Positions 52,901 to 62,897 of a DNA stretch of 64,000 nt are shown here, one piece after another. The position numbers and the translations under genes are program-made. Position 1 is the stretch's first letter. Each line of letters begins with the position of its first letter. Origin of the DNA: Aquila chrysaetos chrysaetos (lineage: Eukaryota > Chordata > Aves > Accipitriformes > Accipitridae); contig NC_044022.1 of the NCBI RefSeq assembly GCF_900496995.4, forward strand, positions 16,568,938-16,632,937. Direction: 5' to 3'. The notes below the pieces were generated by a model, which had not been told where the DNA came from, ran no database searches, and worked only from the letters and a program-made list of their open reading frames with translations.

Positions 52901-55900
52901 ATTATGTTTCTTTTAAAAATCAGGTCACCCAAGAACACCAAAACTAGACAAGGCATTAAAATACATTTAATGAAACTTCCAACAGATGAAACTGGTGGGA
53001 CACAAAGCTTTTCAGCAGGGGTTGTAGTTCAAACTGCTTATTAAGATAACCTCCTGTGGAGCAGTTTACCTCTCATGTTGGTTTTTATATCCTTTCCTTG
53101 TCTTGTTTTTATTTGGCAGTAAAAATACATTCTGTCCTGTTTCGCAAAACCTGGAACTAAGAATAACTTAAGCAGCACATAAAAAGTTTTTTAAGTTGTT
53201 TCATGTGACAAATGTTAAAATAATGATCAAACATTTCTGGGACTCCATTTATTGCCAAATTCAGTTAGCCACCCAAAAAAATGTAGGAAATTCTTAAAAA
53301 TATACTAACTAGGTCTGATATTTATGTTGGTGGGAGTTCTGAATGAACAGAACCAGAAACAAAACTTAACAGTTTGGCCCAGTTAGATCCTTCCAAAAAA
53401 CTTAGAGGAAGTTTCATGTATGTGTACAATCTAAATATTACCTCTCTTCTTTTTCTTGCATCTTTGAATGGGTTTGGTAGCTGTGCTCTGTTTCTCCATA
53501 TGTATCCATGTGACCCAGTATTGATGTTTCTGTGTCATTTTGTAGTTTAACCAGACTATTTTGTAATCTTACATTATCATGTTCCAGTTTGTGAATGGAA
53601 GCTGTAAAATTTCCATGTTCTTTGTTAGATAAATCTATACTCTGTGAAAGGACATAAAACCATCATTAAATAGTTATTTTTTCCACAATAAATGGATGTT
53701 AGTATTTCTAACAAGCAAACACAAAACAATGTTCTGTGCTAAAGAAAGACCTAGCTACCATATATAATCATGCAGCACTTATAGCAAACCAAGAGAATTG
53801 CCTCCAGAAAAAAAACACTGTAGATAAATGGAAAAGAAGGGATAACAGCCTCTATAACACAATAAAACAAATTAAAATTTCTCAACAAACATGCATTCAA
53901 AATATTATTGTTGTAAATTCATCGCTTGCTTTGTAAAACTTAGGACATAAAAGCAACCATAACAGCTATAGCTGCAGACTGTATTGCTCCCTCCAGTAAC
54001 AATTCCACCAAAAAACCCAAGAAAAATTATAGAAGTTCATTACTATAGTACATACAGGGTATGTCTACAGGCACAATTTAATATCTGTGTCAAGATACAG
54101 TCACCTTCAGTTTCAGAAGCGGTAAAGTAAAGCCACATTAGCACAGAGTTGTACGTCTGTGTTACTAAACTCTGCTTCTCAGTTGGGTTAGCCCACATGG
54201 TATACAAATCAAAATACTGAAAGTGCAAGCAACATGTGCACTGCGACCAGGGGCTAGAGAGGCCCATCCACTAGGATATGAAGAGGGGAAGATGGAGATT
54301 AGCTCTGGAAGTTGACTAGCCAGGATACCCCATTCCTTTTATGTCCTATCACTTATTCCATAAAGCCTATGCTGCACACCTGAGCTAGCTAATTTGGAAC
54401 GACCTCTCTGCAGAATACTGCATTGCGTTGTGTAAAGATATTTGCAATGACAGTGTACTGTCATCAACAGAAAATTCTCAAAAGATTTATCATATTACAC
54501 ACAAAAGACTAAACCCCCATACATTTTATTAAGTTGTGCTTTCATATATTTCTAGATATACCTTATTCTTTTGGAACCTAGTAACTCATGAGTATTAAGG
54601 ATTTGGTTCTTAGTCTACTGCTAGCACAACTGGGCTCCTGCACCTGAAAGCTTGTCTATTCCTTGCACTAACTGTTCTGATGTCATCTCTTCCTATAAAC
54701 CTTGCCTTGCTTAGCTAGTTTTAGGGGAAATTTATGAGCCAAGCTGGCATGGGAGTGCCAGAAAGTATAAGAAAATTTAATATTTTGTGCAAGGATAGGG
54801 GGCAGGGGCTCAGCTATGTCTCCCAAGTGGAGAGGAGTGACAGAACAGAGGAAGGAGAGTCCTAAGTCACCCTACCACTAATAGCTCTAGAATCAGCAGT
54901 ACAGTTATAATGGCATGAACCCCAAAACTAAGCTGGCACAGCCACATTGCTTTTGAAATCTAAACAAGTAACCCTTCCTGATGATGCATTACACCATACT
55001 GGCTTGGGCTGGCACTAGTTTGAGGGGTCTGTGTAGTGCTCTACTGTACTGTACAAACACATCCTTAAAAATCTCTCCAGTCCCTGCAATCTTAATATCA
55101 AATACCTCACAATCTTTAATGTTTAGATCCTCATAATACACTAGTAAAGTAGGAAAGAATTATTAAGTCCGCAAACGCATTGATATGTGTAGTGACCTTG
55201 ATATATCTAGTAACTGGATTTTACTGTTAAAAATTAACACACACATGATATCTACAAGGATTCTTGTTAGACAGCTCTTCTCAGTCTTCGTAAAGAATAT
55301 CACTGTAGAGAAGAGCTAGACATGCATACACACATCCATCTATGTTTCCACAATAATATATCATATATACACATACATATATCCATCGTAGTGTATAGGT
55401 AATACATCACTGATAAGACATATATGCTATTTTAAGGGTGTGGAAAAATGTGACATTCTTCGATGCATTTGTCAGTCTACAGTAAGACAATTAACAGGCT
55501 ACATATCCCCCAAAGATATATTTACAGCAGTATTTACAAGCAACATTCCAGCATTTTTTCTAGTGATAGATACAGTAACTGCAGATGTTCTGTAAGCAGG
55601 GGACGTTTTTGTGGAAGGCAGCGTCTATAACATTTATGATATCCTTATAAACTATAGTTCTACATGATATTATGGCACACTTTTTATGAATTAAACTTTA
55701 AATATCCCCTGTTTGGAGAGAAATCAATACTAAACTCTGAAAATAACCTGAGGGGGGCAAAATGTGTCAGTTTTTTACACTGTTATTTAAATATCATACG
55801 AACAAAGGGGTAAAATAGTAGAAAAGGGACATAGTTTTGCATCTGTGAGAATGACGACTGTTTAAAAATAAAAAAAATTCCGAAATAAGTGACAACACTT

Positions 55901-58900
55901 ACAAAAAATAGGCTCCCAGTTTAGTGTCTAGTTTGTTTAGTGTCTAGACAGTTACTGAAAAATTTAGCTTACTTCTAGTTTACTACAATTAAGGTCAAAA
56001 TTATTCCTAGCTATACCCATCTTCAGGCTGTGTGTGAATATCACTTGGTTTTGATTATGTCACACACCTTATTTTTGTTTATTTATTTTACGCAAGCCAG
56101 AAATCTCTAAATCTGCCACGATCTCAATCTACATTTACAATAAATATAAGTAACTGTTCTGCATATTGCATAGATTAAAAAAAATTACCGTGCAACTTTT
56201 ACACTCCTGGTTTTCCACCATCTCTTTTAGATGTATGTTTTCAGATTTGATAACTTTGTATCGGAAATCCAATAACTAGTAAAAAATTCAGGTCTTAGTT
56301 AAATACAAGAATATTACTGTTAACTTGAAATAACAATGAGTATAGATATATGTAAGTTTAATTTTACAAAATATACATAAAGAGTTATGAAACTAACTAT
56401 AATAATTTTTTTTAAATACAGCAATACTAAAGCAGAAAGACGTCTTAAACCATCTATAAAAGATATACAAATGCAATGCCTCTGATTGTATTTACCTTTT
56501 TTGAAAGAAGTAATCACTTAGGAAAATAAAGGAGTTCACATGCAGTTGCAAGATACAAAGAGGGACAGATTTTGCAGGCCACTGAAACTGGATGAAATCG
56601 TAGCCATGAAGCCTAGGAATGACATCCACTCTTTTAGTGATACAATAGGTAATATGGCCTGATAAAGAGTGCCACACAGTAGGAGATATCTCTAATTTTC
56701 CCAAACACTAATTTTCCTATTGTCAAAAGTAAAGTATTACATTAATCACTATTTTCAATATGCAGTGACCCTCTCAGAAAGTCCAGAGATATGCAGAAAC
56801 CTCTAAACATGAAGGTTCTTTTGGTTTACAAAACTACGTAATGAATATAACATATTTGTTTTTAAAACTGAAATTTGCCATTAAAACACTGGTATCTTAC
56901 AGTTTTCAGCTTTAAAATTACCAGAATTTTCTAAGCAGATTTCTATCACTCCTCAAAAAGCTTTAAAAAAACCTGAAAAATTAGGAAACATTCTAGATAA
57001 TCTAATAAATGGTTCTAATGATAAAGCACATATAATAACAACAAACTGGAAGTTTTCAAGATCTCTTGCATGTTAAAATGGTAAATACATTTGATGGTCA
57101 GAATGAATTGCAATTCAGATGTACAGTTGACATTTACTGGTGCTTTCCGGTTCCAGTATCATTTTGGCTGCTTTAGTAATACTTCACAGATATTACAGCA
57201 CTGCTGATGAAAACTACAGCAAGAAATGTAACGCCTTTTTTCACAGAAAATGTATGTATGTCATTATCAATAGTGTGGAGTAAAATGATCTAGGCTGGTT
57301 TTGCCTGCTTGCATACCTGTTGTTTTGCTAACAATTTGTCTTTTATCTCTAACTCCATTTTTAACTGTCTTTCCAGAAGACTAGCTTTCTCCATGATAGT
57401 TGCTATAGTGATCTCCTTCTGATGAAGCTCTTCTGTCAGGTCAGAGATTTCTGTCTTCATTCTTTCCTGCTCAGAGCAATGGGACTGCTCCTCTCGATAA
57501 ACATGGTTTCTTATCTGTAGCAAATATGTTTCAAAAAGAAAAAAATGTTGTGCAGTAAATATGATTGCATCACTTGCTACCTATCAGTGACTTTTTTGCT
57601 GTTGCTTCCAAGATACCAACTATTCTAACTGAATCAGAGATTTTTGAGATCCTATAATAAAATGTCTTAATGAATCAGTGCACATAACTTTATTTATTTT
57701 TACATCTTTTTTCAACCCTTCTCTTGTGCTTTCATTTGCTTATTTAGTATTAGAAATGAATGAAATACAAGGCATTTAAATTAACATTTAAAAAGAATGT
57801 AATAAAAATAATGTTAATTTTAAGAATTGGAATTTATGGCAAAGAATATCGAAGGAAATACCCATTCAATAAACCTAAGTATGATTTATTTATATTGCTC
57901 CCAAGTTAATTTAGGTTTAAAATAAGTTTAATGCAGCCTAAATTAACTTAGGAGCAATATAAATAAATCAGTCTAGAGGCTCTTTAATGAGAAACTATGT
58001 TAGTAATAAAGAGTATATATGGTAAATCACTTTATGAGAATTACTCCTGCCATTATATATAAAATTTAAGGTCAAGCTTTCTGCACTATATCTCCTGTGC
58101 AGAGTTCTCCAAAGGATCAACACAAAGATTGTTTTCATAATCTTTTTACTATAACCAACAATTTAGTACTGATAGTTTTATTATGTAAGAAACAAAACTA
58201 CAAAAACCAGCACAACAGTTGAACTGATTTTAATAATTCCTCGCAGTACTGTACACAATCAGTAACAGATGGCATTTCATTTTTATTTATGCAAACTACA
58301 CAGAAATACTAGAATTGTAAACAAATAGATGTAGATGCAGAAAACCTAAGAGCTAGATCATGACTATCATGCCAAAATTGCTGTGTCCAAGTCAGCTGCA
58401 TCCTATTAGAGATATTCCTGCTTACATTGCTACTCAGCAAAACCACAACATGCCTGTAAGAGGAGTTCTGAGCATCCTCTACTCCCAAAGTGGTTTTGCC
58501 TGCCAAGCCATATGCCATTCCATGGTGCCATGCCACTACTGCTTGTACACAGCACTTCTGAAATGTGAAATGCAATGGGATGCATAGTTCAAACAAAAGA
58601 GCGCTGCCCTAGACTGTGCAGCAGGTGACTGATTAAGCTTAGCCTTGTGTGGGTACATGCCATAGTGACCTGTATCAGTTGATCTGTTAGCCTGTCTTAC
58701 ATCTGAGACTGCCTACAAACTACTACTTACCTCCTATAGCCTATTAATTACTCATAGCCTTGGAGGGTTTATTACTTGCATGGTACTATCTGAATCCCAG
58801 TGATGCTTAGGCATGGTCTCTTCCATTATTTCAATGAAGTAGCTAGCTCTGTTATTAGTGCACAGAATTACAGCTATGCAGCTACCTCCAGAAATGCAAC

Positions 58901-59930
58901 CATATATGAAAACTTTTTCATATATGAAAACTTCCTACTCTCCTAAAGCCAGTTTATCCTCCTGCTCTCTTCTGCATATGAACATACCCAAGGTCAGTAC
59001 TCTGCTTGCTTTTTAAAATCCCATATTGCAGTTAAGATCTGGAAATACTTAACAATATGAAATACCGTGTTTAGCTCTTCTTGCTGGTGTTCTTGACTTT
59101 GTGCCAATAGTAATAACTCAGCGTTTTTATTTTCTAGTTGCTCAGTAAGTTGTACACAAGATGATTGATGCCTTCAAATAAGAAATAAACAAAACATGAA
59201 ACAAGCAGACCATTCAATAACCTTTACCTTACAGTATCCTCTCCTCAGCATAAAACAGTGAAAGACCTGCTCACTGATGAAAAAAAACCACAACCAACCA
59301 AAAGATTTGGCCTAAACCAGATTCAATCTTGGAAGATCAAGGACAATGCAAGTGTGTGCAGAAAGAATCCTGAAATGTCTTATAGATTAGTATTTCATAT
59401 AATCTCAAACAGCTATGGTAGATTAGATACACTATAAAAAGATGAACATTTTACTTAAAGGAGGTTAGGGACAATCTTAATCGCACTACTTCCAAAGTGT
59501 TCTAATGCTGAGAAAAGAAAGGCAATGTAAACATATAAATAGAAATAAATGAAATGCATTGATTTGTAAAGATCTAGGAAGCATTAAAGCCTTTTAACAA
59601 AGCCTGCATCTATTGCCTGCAATCTCATCATATATGATTGCTAAAGAAAATGTTTATTCAAAAATTGTTTAGAATCTGACATTTGAATCCAGAGTATCTT
59701 TTTAAATAGACTTAATTTAAATCAGATGTAAGAAAAGTTATTAGTACAGAAGTATTTGTTAAATGTTGTCTTCAACATACATACTTTATTTGAATTTCCT
59801 GCATATCTTTATACTCTCTGATTTTCAATAATTCTGTATGCAACTGTTGGCATTCCAGTTGCATTCTTCTCCAGAGAGCATCCCGTGACTGCAGCTCATT
59901 TCTCATTTCTGAAAAGCCTGCCTCCATGTT
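40777..59930 (-). CDS. DEUP1: DEUP1 (CCDC67), deuterosome assembly protein 1; 3' seven coding exons, 5' part outside window
   Basis: Seven exons on the minus strand join without any frame conflict: 59930-59785, 59171-59066, 57514-57317, 56275-56189, 53641-53442, 47601-47301 and 40947-40777. They total 1209 nt, which is 402 codons plus TAA. All introns are GT-AG. The product is mainly coiled coil and matches, as I recall it, human DEUP1 from the MEAGLSE region to the end, including EISDLTEELHQKEITIAT and LERQLKMELEIK. DEUP1 is the vertebrate paralogue of CEP63. It forms the deuterosome core and recruits CEP152 so that many centrioles are made in multiciliated cells. CEP63 is the alternative, but the gene pairing with SMCO4 and the closer motif match favour DEUP1. 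Human DEUP1 has about 600 residues, so roughly 200 N-terminal residues are missing here, outside the window to the right. The gene converges on SMCO4. Confidence 0.95.
43867..43889. repeat. Hairpin with 10-bp stem and 3-nt loop
   Basis: TAGCACATAT (43867-43876) and ATATGTGCTA (43880-43889) are exact reverse complements around GAA. In the last DEUP1 intron. Confidence 0.65.
44515..44720 (-). mobile_element. Possible old CR1-type LINE 3' fragment
   Basis: The stretch with AGGTTTCCTAATGCCTAATT and CCTTGCTACAGCTTAAAT resembles, from memory, the reverse complement of CR1 3' regions in birds (wording like 'cctaatgtctaacctaaa...ttgctgcagtttaa'). It is diverged, without clear ends or the terminal CR1 octamer repeat. 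Orientation would be minus. Confidence 0.35.
47301..47601 (-). CDS. DEUP1: DEUP1 exon with Ser/Pro/Gly-rich linker
   Basis: 301 nt: one base completes an Arg codon split across the preceding intron, then 100 codons run from TLHKKDAWEMERQQ to YNAEEIKLS. Acceptor TTCTTTTAG (AG 47603-47602), donor TCA|GTAAGTAACT (perfect GTAAGT). The residues are low-complexity and probably disordered (SPALYGQGNITGSQSDS, KSPSPPTGNPLGFGG), unlike the coiled-coil exons around them. It links the central coiled coil to the C-terminal CEP152-binding helix. The matching human linker, as I recall it, is shorter (about 40 residues) and poorly conserved apart from the last LSxPPxMSF at the next junction. Confidence 0.9.
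49363..49410. repeat. 17-bp tandem repeat, about 2.8 copies
   Basis: AATATTATTATTACTTT at 49363-49379 and 49380-49396, then a partial third copy to 49410. Copies are identical. Confidence 0.9.
52319..52394. repeat. (AT)n(GT)n(CATA)n microsatellite
   Basis: ATATATAT, then GTGTGTGTGTGT, then CATACATATGTACATACATACATA and a closing ATATATATATAT. A compound simple repeat in a DEUP1 intron. Confidence 0.92.
53442..53641 (-). CDS. DEUP1: DEUP1 exon, central coiled coil to linker
   Basis: 200 nt: 66 codons plus two bases of a split Arg codon. Acceptor CTTTCACAG (AG 53643-53642), donor GAGAG|GTAATA. It codes SIDLSNKEHGNFTASIHKL, then a short heptad stretch (EHDNVRLQNSLVKLQND) and HMDTYGETEHSYQTHSK. 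This matches, from memory, human DEUP1 SINKLQYENERLRNDLAKL...TYEETGRYAYQSQ. Confidence 0.94.
53642..56188 (-). other. DEUP1: DEUP1 intron, 2.55 kb
   Basis: Donor GTAATT at 56188, acceptor CACAG ending 53642. It includes a CATA/TATA-rich simple stretch near 55320-55390. Nothing else recognised. Confidence 0.85.
56189..56275 (-). CDS. DEUP1: DEUP1 small coiled-coil exon
   Basis: 87 nt, 29 codons, phase 0 at both ends: LLDFRYKVIKSENIHLKEMV then ENQECKSCT. Acceptor TTTTTTACTAG (AG 56277-56276), donor CACG|GTAATT. It lines up with human MKYKAVRTENTHLKGMM as I recall it. It is symmetrical and could be skipped without a frameshift. Confidence 0.9.
56276..57316 (-). other. DEUP1: DEUP1 intron, 1.04 kb
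   Basis: Donor GTATGC at 57316, acceptor TAG ending 56276. AT-rich; nothing recognised. Confidence 0.85.
57317..57514 (-). CDS. DEUP1: DEUP1 main coiled-coil exon
   Basis: 198 nt, 66 codons, phase 0 at both ends. Acceptor GCTACAG (AG 57516-57515), donor CAACAG|GTATGC. It codes IRNHVYREEQSHCSEQERMK, EISDLTEELHQKEITIAT and ERQLKMELEIKDKLLAKQQ. This is the most conserved part of DEUP1 in the window and the strongest evidence for the gene's identity. The heptads predict a continuous parallel coiled coil. Confidence 0.97.
57882..57970 (-). repeat. Near-perfect 34-bp inverted repeat (hairpin) in a DEUP1 intron
   Basis: Left arm 57882-57915 and right arm 57937-57970 are reverse complements at 33 of 34 positions, with a 21-nt spacer. 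The single difference (C57902 against A57950) becomes a G-U wobble when transcribed from the minus strand, so the DEUP1-sense RNA can pair along all 34 bp. The arms are A/T-rich with a central TTGCTCC core. It could be a small inverted-repeat element, a recent snap-back duplication or a hairpin-RNA precursor. No known microRNA is recognised. Confidence 0.9.
58901..58933. repeat. 15-bp direct repeat
   Basis: CATATATGAAAACTT occurs at 58901-58915 and again at 58919-58933, separated by TTT. A short local duplication. Confidence 0.75.
59066..59171 (-). CDS. DEUP1: DEUP1 coiled-coil exon
   Basis: 106 nt: one base completing a Lys codon (AA|G), then 35 codons, HQSSCVQLTEQLENKNAELL through LLAQSQEHQQEELNT. 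Acceptor TTTGAAG (AG 59173-59172), donor ACACG|GTATTT. Gln/Glu/Leu-rich, typical coiled coil. Phases match both neighbouring exons. Confidence 0.92.
59172..59784 (-). other. DEUP1: DEUP1 intron, 0.61 kb
   Basis: Donor GTATGT at 59784, acceptor AAG ending 59172. No recognised feature. Confidence 0.87.
59785..59930 (-). CDS. DEUP1: DEUP1 coiled-coil exon (first certain exon in window)
   Basis: 146 nt: 48 codons plus two bases of a split Lys codon. Acceptor TTTCTTTAG (AG 59932-59931), donor ATAAA|GTATGT. It codes N then MEAGFSEMRNELQSRDALWR, QLECQQLHTELLKIREYK and MQEIQI. This aligns with human MEAGLSEVKSELQSRDDLLR...LHRELLKI as I recall it. The ATG here is internal, not the gene start, since the family has about 200 or more residues upstream. 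Confidence 0.94.
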
Positions 59931-60590
59931 CTAAAGAAACAAGCAAATACATAAATAGTTAATAAAATGAGACAGTAGTAGCACAAAATGCTGTATATTA
60001 ACACATAATTTTCAATACCTGTGTAATTTGTATGAAAGGACATACATACTTTTGAGTTTCATTTCTGAAAAAGGCATTGCTTTCATGTCAGTTCCTTTCT
60101 CCAGAAATGTCATCTAAAAATTCAGATGCTGAATATTCTTCAGCTCTTGCAACATTCCAATGCATCTGTCTCTGAAACTATCATAGGAAACATCATTCAG
60201 AAGTTCTTTATTGCATTAAATGCATCTAAAATACATAGTCTGCTTGTTTGAGCAGGTTCTGCACCCTAGAACATGCTTCACATGCAGGAATTAGTGCCAT
60301 AAGTAACTTGCATTTTCTATTTTCCTAATAGCATTTCCAAATTTATAAGCTTGAAAAGTACAAGGCTATAGAAAGGCAGGATTAGGTGCATGCCTTTATT
60401 AAACATTGCCTGGAAGCTTGGAGCAGATACACCTAGACTTAAGTACTTATCTAAGGTGTGCGCTCAATCATCTCCAAAACTAGTTCTATGTGCATGGAGC
60501 TAATTGCTTATTTAAATGAACATCACAAAATTTTAAACAATCACAAAGACATTCTTCTTAGGGACTCCACAAATCTTGTCTCTATTTTAC

Positions 60591-60657
60591 CTTTAATTTC
60601 TGACTGATAATGTGATAGACAACCTGAAGATACATGTTATATTTGGCATCATAAAAT
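60591..60657 (-). CDS. Possible additional short DEUP1 exon
   Basis: 67 nt preceded by a strong T-rich tract and acceptor TTTTAATTCAG (AG 60659-60658), and followed by donor AAAG|GTAAAA. After one leading base it reads 22 codons (FYDAKYNMYLQVVYHIISQK, LK) and leaves in phase 0, which is the entry phase of the next exon. Against it: the residues are not heptad-like and do not clearly match the known DEUP1 sequence just before MEAG. Splice-site strength and phase are the only support. Confidence 0.25.
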
Positions 60658-61874
60658 CTGAATTAAAAAAAATAATCAGAATTCCCCCAAGATACACTGA
60701 AAACATACTAAAGATAAGAACTTGGAAATATAACCACAAATAACAAAAGTAGCAATAATAATCAGATTCTCGCAACAATAATATCCAGAGAATATTTATT
60801 TCCTCTCACCCAAGACCCGAAGTTATGTTCCAGATAAAAAAAAGGATTTTCCAAGGATGTCGATCCTTTGCCTTTAAAACTATTACACTAAAATCACTAG
60901 TATTTTTCATCATTTCTTCATTTTATTTTAATATAGTTTCCATGTTTAAAAGCAAAAATAAAGCCTTTAAACTTTCAAAAGACAACTGGAATCCAGAAAT
61001 GACACCACAAGCAAGGAACTTCAAAGGTTTATTTCCCTAGAGCCTCATATGAGAATGACCTTCCTTCCAAGAAACCTGTGGTTTTCCTCTGGCTGAAAGG
61101 GCTGCTGAAGACAGATATGAAGCGCTTTTGCTTTTTTTATAGGGGCTGCATATATAGATTCATTCGTCTTATCCTTTGTTAAATTAAGGCTGAGAGCACT
61201 TTTTTAAACTCTGAAATGCAAGTCTGGGCATATTAAAGTGAAATAAAGCTTAATGAACTGTTAAAATTGTCTGCAAGACTTGCTTATGAACATCTTCATG
61301 ACTTTAACATTCAAGAAATAGCCACAATTATTTTATAATATATGAATTTGGGGGAGGGTTACCCCTCTGATGTCGGTCTGGGGTGGATAAAGGGAATGAA
61401 TGCTGCACAGTTGTGTGGTAGAAGTCATATCATCTGTGGCAGACTGCAGTCATCATACATATTTACATAAATTGTATTTTCTTCTGTGAATTATAATAAT
61501 AGCAGAGACAACAACAGCCACAGCAGCAGCTGCAATAATAATTGAAACAGAACTTCAGGTCAAGAGTTTCAAACATCACTTAAAAAAAAATAATTTAGAT
61601 ATGTACCACTTATTATTTTAGGAAATATCTATTGCATCTAGTTAAAACACCAAAATGAAAATTAATATTGAACCAGAAAACTTTAGGTTTTGTTTAGAAA
61701 ATATCTACTGAAATACAACTTTTTTAAGAGTCTGTTTCAAGTTGAAAAATTTACCAAATCCTCTCTTTTCTTCTGTGAAAAGTTTTGCTTCAACTAGCTT
61801 GCTGTGTTTGATACCAAAAGGAAGTCTCAAAAATTTCCTGATCGGCTCCTTTTCTAATTCTACTCAAAGCTGTT

Positions 61875-62897
61875 TGTGGCAGGATGACCCTGGCTGGACG
61901 CCAGGTGCCCACCAAAACCGCTCAATCACTCCCCTCCTCAGCTGGACAGGGGAGAGAGAAAATATAATGAAAGGCTCATGGGTCGAGATAAGGACAGGGA
62001 GAGATCACTCACCAATTACCATCATGGGCAAAACAGACTCGACTCTGGGAAATCATTACCGATCAAATCAGAGTAGGATAATGAGAAATAAAAACTAAAT
62101 CTTAAAACAACTTCCCCCCACCCCTCCCTTCTTCCCAGGCTCAACTGCACTCCCATTTTTCTCTACCTCTTTCCCCCCGAGTGGCACAGGGGGATGGGGC
62201 ACAGGGGTTGCGGTCAGTTCATCACACATAGTCTGTGCTGCTCCTTCCTCCTCACACTCTTCACCTGCTCCAGCGTGGGGTCCCACCCATGGGAGACAGT
62301 CCTTCATGAACTGCTCCTGTGTGGGACCCTCCCACAGGCTGCAGTCCTTCAGGCACGGACTGCTCCAGCGTGGGTCCCCCGTGGGGTCACAAGTCCTGCC
62401 AGCAAACCTGCTCCAGCGCGGGCTTCCCACAGGGTCCCAGCCTCCTTCGGGCATCCCCCTGCTCCGGCGTGGGGTCCTCCCTGGGCTGCAGGTGGAGATC
62501 TGCTCCCGCGTGGACCTCCCTGGGCTGCAGGGGGACAGCCTGCCTCCCCATGGTCTTCCCCACGGGCTGCAGGGGAATCTCTGCTCCGGCACCTGGAGCA
62601 TCTCCTCCCCTCCTTCTGCACTGACCTGGGGCTCTGCAGGGCTGGTGCTCTCACATCTTCTCACTCCTCTCTCCTAGCTGCTGTTGCGCAGTTTTTTTCT
62701 TCCTTTCTTAACTCTGTTCTCCCAGAGGCACTACCACCGTTGCTGACGGGCTCAGCCTTGGCCAGCGGCAGGTCCATCTTGGAGCTGGCTGGCATTGGCT
62801 CTGTTGGACATGGGGGAAGCTTCCAGCAGCTTCTTACAGAAGCCACCCCTGTAGCCCCCCCACTGCTACTACAACCTTGCCATGCAAACCCAATACA
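61875..62897 (-). mobile_element. Solo LTR of an avian endogenous retrovirus, 1023 bp, minus orientation, perfect 5-bp target duplication
   Basis: TGTGGCAGG at 61875 and CCCAATACA ending 62897 give TG...CA ends. They are flanked by identical pentamers CTGTT (61870-61874 and 62898-62902), a perfect 5-bp target-site duplication of the size usual for ERVL-like elements. Read on the minus strand it runs TGTATTGGG to CCTGCCACA. Its 3' part carries CTTATCTCGACCCATGAG (61992-61975), nearly the same motif as in the 3' part of the LTR at 26508-27048; this sets the orientation. A GC-rich degenerate tandem array sits inside (62263-62605). Long open frames here are by-products of GC-rich LTR sequence, not genes. 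No internal retroviral coding sequence adjoins it. I recognise the sequence from bird genomes but give no family name. Confidence 0.92.
62263..62605. repeat. Degenerate GC-rich minisatellite inside the LTR
   Basis: Repeated CTGCTCC(A/G)GCGTGGG-type units (near 62266, 62355, 62409, 62460, 62501, 62580), alternating with GGGCTGCAG-type words at about 40-50 (sometimes 90) bp intervals. Copies are diverged. The array is internal to the solo LTR and probably varies in length between copies of the family. Confidence 0.8.

Larger units (their letters stand above)
47602..53441 (-). other. DEUP1: DEUP1 intron, 5.84 kb
   Basis: Donor GTAATA at 53441, acceptor TTTTAG ending 47602; the split codon is phase 2. 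It holds a 17-bp tandem repeat (49363-49410) and an AT/GT microsatellite (52319-52394). The rest is AT-rich with nothing recognised. Confidence 0.85.
57515..59065 (-). other. DEUP1: DEUP1 intron, 1.55 kb
   Basis: Donor GTATTT at 59065, acceptor ACAG ending 57515. It contains the 34-bp inverted repeat at 57882-57970 and a 15-bp direct repeat at 58901-58933. Confidence 0.87.

Noticed and set aside
55320-55390. CATA/TATA-rich stretch as a possible element
   Set aside because: Ordinary simple-sequence drift without ends, duplications or inverted repeats.
59925-59927. ATG at the start of the first visible DEUP1 exon as a translation start
   Set aside because: The ATG is preceded by a normal splice acceptor and an in-frame Asn codon. 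The family has a long conserved N-terminus upstream, so this Met is internal.
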